A DNA stretch of 43,975 bases from the NCBI GenBank assembly GCA_949840775.1, contig CATKXO010000007.1, positions 48,744 to 92,718 of the forward strand. The letters run 5' to 3'. The DNA is from an uncultured bacterium. GTDB taxonomy: Bacteria > Bacillota > Clostridia > Oscillospirales > Oscillospiraceae. Below the pieces are notes generated by a model. It saw only the letters and a list, made by a program, of their open reading frames with translations, was not told the origin of the DNA and searched no databases. Of the stretch, positions 8,203 through 15,570 are shown piece after piece (the stretch's first letter is position 1; every line of letters begins with the position of its first letter). A program made the translations under genes and the position numbers.

Positions 8203-8207
8203 AAATC

Positions 8208-9650
8208 TCACGCCAGCGTCAGCGTGAAGTGGAACTGGGTCACCCCGTCCTCGCTGGTCACGGTGATGTTTTCCTTTAGGTTGCCCAGAATGGTTTTCAC
8301 AATATACAGCCCCAGGCCAACTCCCTCCCGGTCCATGGAGCGGGAGTAGTCCGCCTTGTGGAACCGCTCAAAGAGGAGGGGCAGCTCCTCCGGAGGGATG
8401 GTGGCTCCCAGGTTGCGGATGGTGGTGTGGGCCTTGCCGTCCTTCCTGGTGATCTGAACGGAGATGGCGGTGCCGGGGGCGGCAAACTTGGCCGCGTTGT
8501 CCAGCAGATTGTAGCACACCTGCGTGATGGAATCCGGGTCTCCCCACACCATCACCTTGTCCTCGGGCAGGTGGACCTCCACGTCCAGCTGCCGGTCGGT
8601 AATCTTGGTCTCCAGGCTGATGAGCACCCGTGACATGACCTCGGTGAGGTCAAAGGCCTCCTGAGCGGTAACGGTGCTCTCCGCCAGGGCGTTAAGGCGG
8701 CTGAGGTCCAGCATCCGCCGCACCAGCCGGCTGAGCCGCCTGGTCTCCGACACCACGATCTCCAGCGACTCCCGCTCCCGCTCCGGGGGGATGGTGCCAT
8801 CCAGAATGCCCTCGGCAAAGCCGGCGATGGTGGTCATGGGGGTTTTCAGCTCGTGGGAGACGTTGGCGATAAAGTCGGCCCGCTGGCTCTCCACCTTCTC
8901 CAGGGAGTTGGCCATGGAGTTGAAGGCCTCGGCCAGGTCGCTGACCTCGTCCCCCCGGTCCTCGTAGCCGGTGACCCGAACGTCAAACTCCCCCTGACCG
9001 AATTTCCGGGCGGCCTCGGCCATCTCAATAAGGGGGCGGGTCTGATAGGCGGAGGTGAGGGTGCTGGCAATCACCGAGATCAGGAAGACCACCACGGCGG
9101 AGAAAAAGAAGATGGTGGCGGTGGAGGACCACATTTCGTTCAGGTTGGAGGCGCTGGCCCCCACCAGCACAATGCCCTGGGTGACCACCACGGGCCCCAG
9201 CTGATTGGTAACAGGCAGGGCGGAGGTGTACCGCCGCTCCGGATAAATTCCCCCCAGGGAGGTCATGCCGTTATAGGCGCCCGTATTCATCACCTGGGCG
9301 ACCACGTCCTCAGGCAGCTGGCCGCTGCCGTCGGTGGAAAAGCGGCTGCCGTCGGTGGCAAAGAGAATCTTGCCGCTGCCGTCGGCCACAATAATGTGGG
9401 AGTTGGAGATCATGGCGATGGACGCCATGTAGCTGCTGTAAAACTCATCCTCTACATCCAGGGTGAGGTAGCGCCGGTAGTAGGTGGAGGTAAAGCTGGA
9501 GATATACCCCGCGTTGCGCATCACCGAGTCCCTCGTCTCCCCGATGATGTACCGGTAGGACAGCAGCATAAAGGCCCCGGCCAGCAGGGTAAAGGAGAGC
9601 AGCATAATGCTCACCATCATGGTAAGCTGGCGGCGATATAAAGAGCGCAT
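8208..9650 (-). CDS. HAMP-domain sensor histidine kinase
   Basis: 480 residues. A first membrane helix (about 9-32), an external sensor region of about 140 residues (40-175), a second helix (about 176-200), a HAMP domain (about 197-252), a HisKA domain with the phospho-acceptor H266 in NVSHELKTP, and a HATPase_c domain with N box (NLLDNAAKF) and G box (GVGLGLYIV). No PAS domain is visible, unlike typical PhoR or WalK. The start is three bases beyond the response-regulator stop, so the two are co-translated. The external domain has a Cache-like feel (IIVADGSGKILFATDGS) but I cannot assign a ligand. Confidence 0.93.
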   Translation of the reverse strand: MRSLYRRQLTMMVSIMLLSFTLLAGAFMLLSYRYIIGETRDSVMRNAGYISSFTSTYYRRYLTLDVEDEFYSSYMASIAMISNSHIIVADGSGKILFATDGSRFSTDGSGQLPEDVVAQVMNTGAYNGMTSLGGIYPERRYTSALPVTNQLGPVVVTQGIVLVGASASNLNEMWSSTATIFFFSAVVVFLISVIASTLTSAYQTRPLIEMAEAARKFGQGEFDVRVTGYEDRGDEVSDLAEAFNSMANSLEKVESQRADFIANVSHELKTPMTTIAGFAEGILDGTIPPERERESLEIVVSETRRLSRLVRRMLDLSRLNALAESTVTAQEAFDLTEVMSRVLISLETKITDRQLDVEVHLPEDKVMVWGDPDSITQVCYNLLDNAAKFAAPGTAISVQITRKDGKAHTTIRNLGATIPPEELPLLFERFHKADYSRSMDREGVGLGLYIVKTILGNLKENITVTSEDGVTQFHFTLTLA

Positions 9651-9652
9651 AA

Positions 9653-10345
9653 TTACCCCGCCGTCCCCAGCTCAAACTTATAGCCCACGCCCCACACGGT
9701 CTTCAGCCGCCACTGGTCGCTGACTCCCTCCAGCTTCTCCCGCAGGCGCTTGATGTGAACGTCCACCGTACGGCTGTCGCCGAAGTAGTCAAAGCCCCAC
9801 ACCTCGTCCAGCAGCTGGTTCCGGGTGAATACCCGGTTGGGGGAGGAGGCCAGGTGGAACAGCAGCTCCAGCTCCTTGGGCGGGGTGTCCACCCGCTGGC
9901 CGTCCACCAGCAGCTCATAGGAGTCCAGGTTGATGACCAGCTTGTCGAAGGACAGCTTCTTCTCCCCCGTCTCCTCCTCCACGCCGCTGCGGCGCAGAAC
10001 GGCGTGGATACGGGCCAGCACCTCCTTCATCTCAAAGGGCTTGACAATGTAGTCGTCCGCCCCCTGCTCCAGGCCGGACACCTTGTCCTCCGTCTCCCCC
10101 TTGGCGGTGAGCATGATGACGGGGGTCTTGTCCCCCTCCCGGATTTTTTTCAGCACAGACCAGCCGTCCATAATGGGCAGCATCAGGTCCAGCAGCACCA
10201 GGTCGGGCTGGAAGGAGCGGAACAGCTCCACCCCCTTGCCCCCGTCCTTGGCCACCTGGGTCTCAAAGCCCTCCTTCTCCAGGTAGAGGTGGAGCAGCTC
10301 GGCGATGTTGGCGTCGTCCTCGACGATCAGGACCTTTTTGGGCAT
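9653..10345 (-). CDS. OmpR/PhoB-family response regulator (PhoP/WalR-like)
   Basis: 230 residues. The receiver domain has phospho-acceptor D53 (PDLVLLDLMLP), the acidic pair DD at 10-11 and a switch Lys in the VKPFE segment. A winged-helix DNA-binding domain follows, with LLDEVWGFDYFGDSRTVDVH and a terminal VWGVGYKFE. Start: ATG 10345 with AGAGGTG seven bases upstream; the frame is open further upstream only through a repeat. The operon promoter carries tandem TTTACA/TTCACC hexamers at 11-bp spacing, a pattern that PhoP/WalR-type dimers bind, so self-activation is plausible. Same-type sites precede two tandem RNA units at 11971 and 12178. Confidence 0.93.
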   Translation of the reverse strand: MPKKVLIVEDDANIAELLHLYLEKEGFETQVAKDGGKGVELFRSFQPDLVLLDLMLPIMDGWSVLKKIREGDKTPVIMLTAKGETEDKVSGLEQGADDYIVKPFEMKEVLARIHAVLRRSGVEEETGEKKLSFDKLVINLDSYELLVDGQRVDTPPKELELLFHLASSPNRVFTRNQLLDEVWGFDYFGDSRTVDVHIKRLREKLEGVSDQWRLKTVWGVGYKFELGTAG

Positions 10346-10370
10346 AAACGGCACCTCTTTTTCCTTGCGT

Positions 10371-10442
10371 GTAGGGGCGCGCACCGCGCGCCCGTTCCCG
10401 GATATGATTGGGGCAGAGCGGGCGGACAATGTCCGCCCCTAC
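10371..10442. repeat. Family A composite palindrome
   Basis: GTAGGGGCGCGCACC...GCGCGCCC hairpin and GGGCGGACAATGTCCGCCC hairpin, ending CCCCTAC. It lies in the leader of the response-regulator operon, 25 nt before the start codon. The GGCGGACAATGTCCGCCCC half is identical to one half of the copy at 17934. Confidence 0.9.
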
Positions 10443-10457
10443 AGTTTTGCTGTCTTT

Positions 10458-10499
10458 ATTATATCGCAAAATAAATCACTTGGGTGAATAATTTGTAAA
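10458..10499 (-). promoter_or_regulatory. Promoter of the two-component operon with tandem hexamer box
   Basis: On the minus strand: TTTACA (10499-10494), five bases, TTCACC (10488-10483), 19 bases, then the -10 box TATAAT (10463-10458). There is no good -35 hexamer; the second repeat sits where one would be, as in activator-dependent PhoB/PhoP-class promoters. A weaker third repeat, TTGCCC, lies one 11-bp turn further upstream (10510-10505). Confidence 0.6.
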
Positions 10500-10523
10500 C
10501 TGGCGGGCAAAAATGCCGCCAAA

Positions 10524-11696
10524 TCAGGCCTTTTGCTCCTCCACATAGGAGTGGTCCACCTGAATTACGGGAAAATACCGGTCGGACAGCCCCTTGATCC
10601 CCCCGGCCAGGGCGGAGCGCAGCTGGCTGTCAGACAGGCGGAAGCCGTAGGGCACCACAACGTCAAAGAGGAGGTTGGTATGGATGGGCCCGGCGGTGAT
10701 GCGGAAGTCGTGGATGGTGAGGACGGGGTCCACCCCCCTGGCAATGTCCGCCACCTGCTCCCGGAGGGCCTCGGTGCGCCCGTCCCGCACCACCGGGTCC
10801 ATATGGATGCAGGTCTCCACGTGGTGCCTGGCTTTCAGCTCCCGCTCGATGTGGTCAATCACGTCGTGGAGCTCCAGAAAGTCGCCGTCGGCGGGTACCT
10901 CGGCGTGGAGGGACATCATGGCCCGGCCCGGGCCGTAGTCGTGGTACACCAAGTCGTGGATGCCCAGGATATTGTCGTGGCCCAGCACGATTCGGTCGAT
11001 GTCGGCAGCCAGCTCCCGGTCCATGGGCCGGCCCAGCAGGGGGTCCACGGTGTCCCTGGCCGCCTCCCAGCCGGTGCGCAGGATAAACAGGGCCACCGCC
11101 AGCCCCAGCCAGCCGTCCAGGGGCAGGGCGAAGAAGCGCCCGGCCAGCAGTCCCAGCAGCAGAATGCCGGTGCCCGCCGCGTCAGACAGGGAATCGGCGG
11201 CGGTGGCGGCCAGGGCGGCGGAGTCAATCAGCCGGGACAATCCCCGGTTGAACCAGAACATCCACAGCTTTACCGCCACAGAGACAGCCAGGATGACCGC
11301 CGACAGGGTGGAAAACACCACCGGCTCCGGGCGGAGAATCTTTTGGACGGAGGACTGGACCAGCTCCACCCCCACCAGCAGAATCAGCATGGCCACCACC
11401 AGGCCGGCCAGATACTCCATCCGCCCGTGGCCGAAGGGGTGCTCCCCGTCGGCCTCCTGCCCGGACAGGCGGAAGCCCACCAGAGTGACCACCGAGGAGG
11501 CCGCGTCAGACAGGTTGTTGAAGGCGTCGGCCATAATGGCGATGGACGCAGTGGCAATCCCCGCCAGGAGCTTTCCCAGAAAGAGCAGCAGGTTCAGCCC
11601 AATGCCGATTCCCCCGGACAGGGCCCCGCACTGCTGCCGGGTCTCCGGCGCCTGGGGGTCTCTGCCGCGGAGGCAAAAACGGATAAAAACGTCCAT
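10524..11696 (-). CDS. Cation diffusion facilitator (CDF) metal exporter
   Basis: Divalent-metal/proton antiporter of the inner membrane. It has 390 residues. Six hydrophobic segments fill about residues 30-215. Family landmarks: ADAFNNLSDAASS with metal-site Asp residues in the second membrane helix, HPFGHGRMEYLAG, and a second aspartate-bearing helix (ALAATAADSLSDAAGTG). A cytoplasmic C-terminal domain contains several His residues (DHIERELKARHHVETCIHMD). The metal cannot be assigned; the pattern with D rather than H in the first site resembles MntE/FieF-like members. The SD AGAGGTG lies about ten bases before the ATG. A TTGACA at 11795-11790 upstream could be a -35 box, but no good -10 box follows. 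It is transcribed separately from the two-component operon. Confidence 0.9.
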   Translation of the reverse strand: MDVFIRFCLRGRDPQAPETRQQCGALSGGIGIGLNLLLFLGKLLAGIATASIAIMADAFNNLSDAASSVVTLVGFRLSGQEADGEHPFGHGRMEYLAGLVVAMLILLVGVELVQSSVQKILRPEPVVFSTLSAVILAVSVAVKLWMFWFNRGLSRLIDSAALAATAADSLSDAAGTGILLLGLLAGRFFALPLDGWLGLAVALFILRTGWEAARDTVDPLLGRPMDRELAADIDRIVLGHDNILGIHDLVYHDYGPGRAMMSLHAEVPADGDFLELHDVIDHIERELKARHHVETCIHMDPVVRDGRTEALREQVADIARGVDPVLTIHDFRITAGPIHTNLLFDVVVPYGFRLSDSQLRSALAGGIKGLSDRYFPVIQVDHSYVEEQKA

Positions 11697-11816
11697 AATA
11701 ATGATACACCTCTATAGCTTCTGCCCCCGCCGGGAGCGGAAACACGAAAAAGAATTGGGAGTTATTATTTTCTCATAGAGGATATCATTTGTCAAGATTT
11801 CCCCACGGCGGGGAGC

Positions 11817-11920
11817 GTGCCCTGACGCGCAGTTTGTCCGGAGGTAAGCGGTAGGGGCCGCCCCGGGCGGCCCGAAGCCAGGGGAGGTGGTGCATTTGGA
11901 TGGCCGCCGGGGGCGGCGAC
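11817..11920. repeat. Family A long-form copy, right end degenerate
   Basis: Begins GTGCCCTGACGCGCA, continues to GTAGGGGCCGCCCCGGGCGGCCCGAA (11851 onward) and a second hairpin GGCCGCCGGGGGCGGC, but lacks the terminal CCCCTAC. The element at 43841-43954 has the same left extension and the same order, so the two are long relatives within family A. Confidence 0.8.
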
Positions 11921-11970
11921 AGTCAAAGGGGACCGAATTTCGGGGAAACAAGGAAAATCGTCCGGGAATG

Positions 11971-12024
11971 TTTACAAAATGTTCATGTCACCGTCATGAT
12001 TTAGCCGCATTCGTATTTTATGAT
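11971..12024 (+). promoter_or_regulatory. Pho-box-like promoter of RNA unit 1
   Basis: TTTACA (11971-11976), TTCATG (11982-11987) and GTCATG (11993-11998) repeat at exactly 11 bp. A -10 box TATGAT follows at 12019-12024. The third hexamer occupies the -35 region. Predicted transcription start is near 12031. The same layout, with the same 48-base distance from first hexamer to -10 box, recurs 207 bp downstream. Confidence 0.6.
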
Positions 12025-12030
12025 GGTACC

Positions 12031-12120
12031 GTAGTCAAGTGAATGAAATGAATGTATCTCCTTTCTCTCTCCTTTACAACACACAGGCAGACCGCCCTGG
12101 CCGAAAGCCAGGGCGGTTTG
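12031..12120 (+). ncRNA. Candidate small RNA 1 (tandem pair, copy 1)
   Basis: Predicted transcript of about 90 nt. A C/U-rich single-stranded stretch (ATCTCCTTTCTCTCTCCTTT, 12056-12075) and ACAACACACAGGC precede an 11-bp perfect hairpin ACCGCCCTGGC/GCCAGGGCGGT (12091-12117) with loop CGAAA. The T run after the hairpin is only TTT, so termination would be weak or need help. Open reading frames in it have no Shine-Dalgarno, so coding is unlikely. The C/U tract is complementary to SD sequences; for example AUCUCCUU matches AAGGAGAU before the mrp and glgP genes. Function is inferred, not shown. Confidence 0.5.
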
Positions 12121-12177
12121 CCGTCTGCTTCGGAGCGGCCCGGCTTGCGGTTTGCCGTTTAGGGATAAATGCTGGAG

Positions 12178-12231
12178 TTTACAAAAAGTTCACGTGCATG
12201 TCACGAAATTGCCGTATTTGTATTTTATGAT
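12178..12231 (+). promoter_or_regulatory. Pho-box-like promoter of RNA unit 2
   Basis: TTTACA (12178-12183), TTCACG (12189-12194), GTCACG (12200-12205) at 11-bp spacing, then TATGAT (12226-12231). Spacing is identical to unit 1 although the sequence between the hexamers differs. Confidence 0.6.
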
Positions 12232-12237
12232 GTCATC

Positions 12238-12330
12238 GTAGCCAAGCTACAGCATGTATCTCCCATTTCTCCCTCTCCTTTTACAACACACACAGGCAAA
12301 CCGCCCCGGCCAAAGGCCGGGGCGGTTTGC
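12238..12330 (+). ncRNA. Candidate small RNA 2 (tandem pair, copy 2)
   Basis: Starts GTAGCCAAGC like copy 1 (GTAGTCAAGT). It has a C/U-rich tract (12258-12281), then ACAACACACACAGGC and a 14-bp perfect hairpin AAACCGCCCCGGCC/GGCCGGGGCGGTTT (12298-12328) with loop AAA. Compared with copy 1, a T-A pair in the stem is replaced by C-G, a compensatory change that supports an RNA structure. The T run is again short. Confidence 0.5.
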
Positions 12331-12340
12331 TGTCTGTTAT

Positions 12341-12383
12341 GGGAGACGCCCGGCCTTTGGCCGGGGGCGGTTTGCCGTCTCCC
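12341..12383. repeat. GC-rich nested hairpin downstream of RNA unit 2
   Basis: Outer arms GGGAGACG and CGTCTCCC enclose an inner stem CCCGGCC-TTT-GGCCGGG. The internal GGGGCGGTTTGCCGTCT repeats the end of the RNA-unit hairpin. It could be a back-up terminator or a decayed third copy of the hairpin module. Confidence 0.55.
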
Positions 12384-12395
12384 CCGATTTTAGGA

Positions 12396-12424
12396 TTGTA
12401 TTTCCCGTTGAAATGCGGTATTCT
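12396..12424 (+). promoter_or_regulatory. Candidate promoter of the ThrE-type exporter pair
   Basis: TTGTAT (12396-12401), 17-bp spacer, TATTCT (12419-12424); start near 12431, just upstream of the SD GGAGGGA (12434-12440). Confidence 0.5.
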
Positions 12425-12445
12425 ATACTCCATGGAGGGAATGCA

Positions 12446-13207
12446 ATGGACTATGACAAGCTGCTGAATATCTCTGTGGAGCTGGGCTGCCGGCTGATGT
12501 CCAGTGGGGCGGAAATTTACCGGGTAGAGGAGTCGGTGCGCCGGCTGCTCCAGGCCTACGGGCTGGACTCCCCGGAGGTATTCGCCATCCCCAACTGTGT
12601 AATCGTCAGCATCACCACGCCGGCGGGCCACCCCATCACCCGGATGCGCCGGATTGGCGGCCACGGGACGGACATCGAACTGCTGGAGCGGTGCAATGCG
12701 CTGTGCCGCCGGCTCTGCGCCCAGCCTCCCCCGGTGGAGGAGGCCCAGCGCCAGCTGTCCGCCCTGTTGGACCGCGCCCCTCAGTACGCCCCCTGGCAGG
12801 TGCTGCTGGGCTACGGGATTGCCCCCGCCTTCTTCTCCCCGCTGTTCGGTGGAGGCGCCGCAGACAGCCTGTGCGCCTTTATCGGCGGTCTGGCAGTGGG
12901 CCTGTGCCTGCTGTACGGCGGGCGCTTTCTGGGGTCCAACAGCTTTTTCCGCACCGCCGCGTGCAGCACAGTGGCCTCTCTGGCCTCCCTGACGCTGGTC
13001 CGCCTGGGCCTGGGGCACAGCGCGGACACCGTGACCATCAGCGTACTGATGGTGCTGGTCCCCGGCGTGGCCCTGACCAACGCCATGCGGGAGATCATGG
13101 CCGGTGACATCATCTCCGGCCTGAGCCGCGCCGCCGATTCGATTCTGACGGCGGCCGCCATTGCCATCGGCTCCGCCGCGGGCCTGGGGATTGTGGGAAT
13201 GCTGTAA
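12446..13207 (+). CDS. Threonine/serine exporter family protein, N-terminal half (YjjP-like)
   Basis: 253 residues. A cytoplasmic domain of about 115 residues (LLNISVELGCRLMSSGAEIY, the DUF1212 start) is followed by five hydrophobic segments. It corresponds to the first half of ThrE and to E. coli YjjP. The second half is encoded by the next gene, 12 nt downstream, so the two probably form one transporter. ThrE exports threonine and serine; YjjPB has been linked to succinate export, so the substrate here is open. The ATG at 12446 follows GGAGGGA; the open frame extends upstream only through the non-coding hairpins. Confidence 0.88.
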   Translation: MDYDKLLNISVELGCRLMSSGAEIYRVEESVRRLLQAYGLDSPEVFAIPNCVIVSITTPAGHPITRMRRIGGHGTDIELLERCNALCRRLCAQPPPVEEAQRQLSALLDRAPQYAPWQVLLGYGIAPAFFSPLFGGGAADSLCAFIGGLAVGLCLLYGGRFLGSNSFFRTAACSTVASLASLTLVRLGLGHSADTVTISVLMVLVPGVALTNAMREIMAGDIISGLSRAADSILTAAAIAIGSAAGLGIVGML

Positions 13208-13219
13208 AGGAGGAGCACT

Positions 13220-13675
13220 ATGCTTGCAGTCTGGAACGGATACATACTGCCCTGCGTCTGCGCCTTTTTGGCCTGCCTGGGCTTTACCCTGGTGTTTAAC
13301 ATCCACGGCGTGGGTAAGCTGATCTGCGGCGTGGGCGGGGCCCTGGGCTGGCTGATTTATCTGCTGGGGGGCAGCACGATTTTTGCCGCCTTTCTGGCCT
13401 CGGCGGCCATTGGGCTGTTCGCCGAGATTATGGCCCGGCTGCGCCGCTGTCCGGTCACCGGCTATCTGCTGGTGGCCCTGCTGCCCCTGGTGCCCGGCGG
13501 CGGCATCTACTACGCCATGAGCTACTGTATGGCCGGAGACACCCAGCGCTTTCTGGACACCCTGCTCCATACCTTCGGCATGGCGGCGGCGCTGGCCGTG
13601 GGCGCCATGCTCACCGCCTCCCTGTTCCGGGCGGCCTATCTCCACCTGCACCGGCCCAAACCGGCGAAAACATAA
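13220..13675 (+). CDS. Threonine/serine exporter family protein, C-terminal half (YjjB-like)
   Basis: 151 residues, four hydrophobic segments, no soluble domain. It matches the ThrE_2/YjjB half (AFLACLGFTLVFNIHG, LVPGGGIYYAM). The LVPGGGIYY loop is characteristic of the family. It is preceded by AAAGGAGG and lies 12 nt after its partner. It is the last gene of a two-gene unit that ends in a clear terminator. Confidence 0.88.
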   Translation: MLAVWNGYILPCVCAFLACLGFTLVFNIHGVGKLICGVGGALGWLIYLLGGSTIFAAFLASAAIGLFAEIMARLRRCPVTGYLLVALLPLVPGGGIYYAMSYCMAGDTQRFLDTLLHTFGMAAALAVGAMLTASLFRAAYLHLHRPKPAKT

Positions 13676-13676
13676 G

Positions 13677-13718
13677 AACCGGCCATCCGGACGTGCTCCG
13701 TCGGGATGGCCGGTTTTT
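13677..13718 (+). terminator. Rho-independent terminator after the exporter pair
   Basis: AACCGGCCATCC pairs with GGATGGCCGGTT, followed by TTTTTG. It lies between convergent genes; only the + side has a strong T run. Confidence 0.88.
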
Positions 13719-13730
13719 TGCTGTCTCAGT

Positions 13731-14822
13731 TTACCCTCCCAGGGCCGGACGAAGGGCGAGGTACTCCTCAAAGGTGATTCCCTGGTCCATAATGGCCTGG
13801 GCGGCCTCCTCCCCCACATACCGGTAGTGCCAGGGCTCAAAGCGGTAGCCGGTAAGGGTCTCCTTCCCCTGGTCATAGCGGAGGATAAAGCCGTACTCGG
13901 CGCAGTGCTCCTTCAGCCAGGCAAAGGCGGGAGTCCGCTCAAAATGGGCCCTGGTGCTGGCCACGTTGATGTCCAGAGCCAGGCCGGTCTGGTGCTCGGA
14001 GTGGCCGGGCCGGGCGGAAAAGGTGTCCACCGTGGCCTGCCTGTACTGCTTCAGATAGCGGTTATAGGTGCTGTTCTGCGTTTTGTAGGACCGGTAGGCC
14101 GACACGCTGCGCAGGGCGATGCCGTCCTTTTTGGCCGCGTCGGCCATGGCCCGGAAGGCCTGGGCGGCCTCGGGCCGCAGGGAGCCCGAGCCGTAGCCCT
14201 TGCCCAGGGCCTCCAGCTCAGGGACATAGCCGGCGGGCAGGGTGTAATGCTTGTTCACCAGAACGCTCAGGCTGTCCGGGTCGGCTGTCTCCCAGATCAG
14301 GCTGTAAAAAGGCTGGTCCTGGTCGATGTTGACCTGAAGGACTGCGTTTTCCCTGCTGTCCTCCGGGTGGGCCTCCATCCAGGCGTCATAGCGGTCCAGC
14401 CGGTCGGGCCGGGCGTTGGGCAGCCCCAGCCAGGCCAGCTCCGCCCTGCTCAGTTCGCCCCCCTCCAGTTTTTGGAACAGGGCGGCGTCGGCTCCCATGC
14501 GGGCGGACAGCGTCTCCCGCTGCTCACGGGTCAGCCCATACCGGGCCAGCAGGCCGGAGGCCCGCCGCCGGCGGCTCTCCGCCTCTTTCGCCGCCTGGAG
14601 GGCCTGCTCCGGAGTCTGTGCGGCCGGCTCTTCGACAGACGGCCCGGCAGCCGGCTCCGGGGCGGCGGCGCCGGTTTTCACCTCCTGGCTCAGGCTGAGG
14701 CCGGTCTCCGGCGGGCTGGCCGGCTCCTCCTGGCTCACGGCCCCGGAGGTGGCCAACGTTCCCAGGCAGAGCCCGCCCACCAGCAGCAGCTGGATCCAGC
14801 GGCGAATGGTAAACTTATGCAT
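13731..14822 (-). CDS. M15-family D-Ala-D-Ala carboxypeptidase (VanY/DacB-like), exported
   Basis: Zinc peptidase that trims peptidoglycan stem peptides. It has 363 residues with an N-terminal signal helix (IQLLLVGGLCLGTLATSGA). A Pro/Glu/Ala-rich linker and a roughly 100-residue central region of unknown fold follow, then the M15B domain. Zinc and catalytic positions are seen in SEHQTGLALDIN (His...Asp) and PWHYRYVG (second His), with SVSAYRSYKTQ upstream. The ATG at 14822 follows AAAGGA; an upstream extension of the frame has no SD and lacks a signal peptide. It is the third gene of a minus-strand unit, 37 nt after the C26 hydrolase, suggesting a shared wall-peptide or glutamine-related role. 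Confidence 0.9.
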   Translation of the reverse strand: MHKFTIRRWIQLLLVGGLCLGTLATSGAVSQEEPASPPETGLSLSQEVKTGAAAPEPAAGPSVEEPAAQTPEQALQAAKEAESRRRRASGLLARYGLTREQRETLSARMGADAALFQKLEGGELSRAELAWLGLPNARPDRLDRYDAWMEAHPEDSRENAVLQVNIDQDQPFYSLIWETADPDSLSVLVNKHYTLPAGYVPELEALGKGYGSGSLRPEAAQAFRAMADAAKKDGIALRSVSAYRSYKTQNSTYNRYLKQYRQATVDTFSARPGHSEHQTGLALDINVASTRAHFERTPAFAWLKEHCAEYGFILRYDQGKETLTGYRFEPWHYRYVGEEAAQAIMDQGITFEEYLALRPALGG

Positions 14823-14859
14823 TGCGATTGGTCCTTTCTTTATGTAGGTTCTGCGGTAA

Positions 14860-15570
14860 TTACAGCAGGGGAAGTCCGGGCCGCTGGAAAAAGGCGGCGG
14901 TGTCCCCCTGGCAGGCGCTGATAAACCAGGAAAAAATGGCGGAGCCGTCCACGGCGTCCAGCCGGCGGCGGCCAAAGGACATCCGTTCCGGGTGGAACTG
15001 GACGCCCAGCACATGGCCTCCGGGTAGGTCAAACGCCTCGGCAAAGCCGCTTTCCGCCCAGGCTATGGCCCGCAGGTCCCGGCCCAGCTGGTCCACCGCC
15101 TGGTGGTGGGCGCTGTTCACAGAGAACACCGGCCCATAGAGCCTGTGGAGAAGCGAGCCCTCCAGGCTCCGCACCGGGTGAACCATATCCCCCTTTCCGC
15201 CTCCGTGGAAGGGGCGCTGTCCCTCAGGCAGGTCCTGAATCAGCGTCCCCCCAAGGGCAACGTTGATGACCTGCATCCCCCGGCAGATGCCCAGAACAGG
15301 CTTGTCTGCCTCCAGAAAGGCGTGAACAAGGGCCAGCTCCGCCCGGTCCCGCTCCCGGTCCGGGGGCTGTGAACCCCGGTCCTCCTGGCCGTACAGGGTG
15401 CTCTCAATGTCGCCGCCGCCGCACAGCAGCAGGCCGGCGCAGCTCAGGTCCGGTGTGGGGCAGTAGCCGGCCACGGGCTCGCCTCCCGCCCCGCGAAGGG
15501 CGGCGCAGTAGTTGGTGGTATAGCCGGTCTCGCCGGACACCTGTATTCTCAGCCGGTCCATAGGCGTCAC
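14860..15570 (-). CDS. Peptidase C26 / gamma-glutamyl-GABA hydrolase family protein
   Basis: Class I glutamine-amidotransferase-like hydrolase of the PuuD type. It has 236 residues. The nucleophile elbow GICRGMQVIN holds the catalytic Cys, and VQFHPE holds the His and Glu. LCGGGDIESTLY is the typical PuuD/YcgJ segment. Substrates in the family are gamma-glutamyl conjugates; here the substrate is not known. The GTG start at 15570 overlaps the upstream stop as GTGA; an ATG three codons later (15561) is an alternative. No polyamine genes are nearby; the neighbours are a cytidylate-kinase-like protein and a wall carboxypeptidase. Confidence 0.87.
   Translation of the reverse strand: MTPMDRLRIQVSGETGYTTNYCAALRGAGGEPVAGYCPTPDLSCAGLLLCGGGDIESTLYGQEDRGSQPPDRERDRAELALVHAFLEADKPVLGICRGMQVINVALGGTLIQDLPEGQRPFHGGGKGDMVHPVRSLEGSLLHRLYGPVFSVNSAHHQAVDQLGRDLRAIAWAESGFAEAFDLPGGHVLGVQFHPERMSFGRRRLDAVDGSAIFSWFISACQGDTAAFFQRPGLPLL

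Noticed and set aside
11766-11795. Promoter of the CDF gene
   Set aside because: A TTGACA is present on the minus strand, but the -10 position reads GAAAAT or AAAATA; not convincing enough for its own entry.
12039-12230. Peptides readable through the two RNA units (sharing RPG..PGRFAVC)
   Set aside because: The likeness follows from the DNA repeat; there is no Shine-Dalgarno, and copy differences keep the stem rather than the codons.
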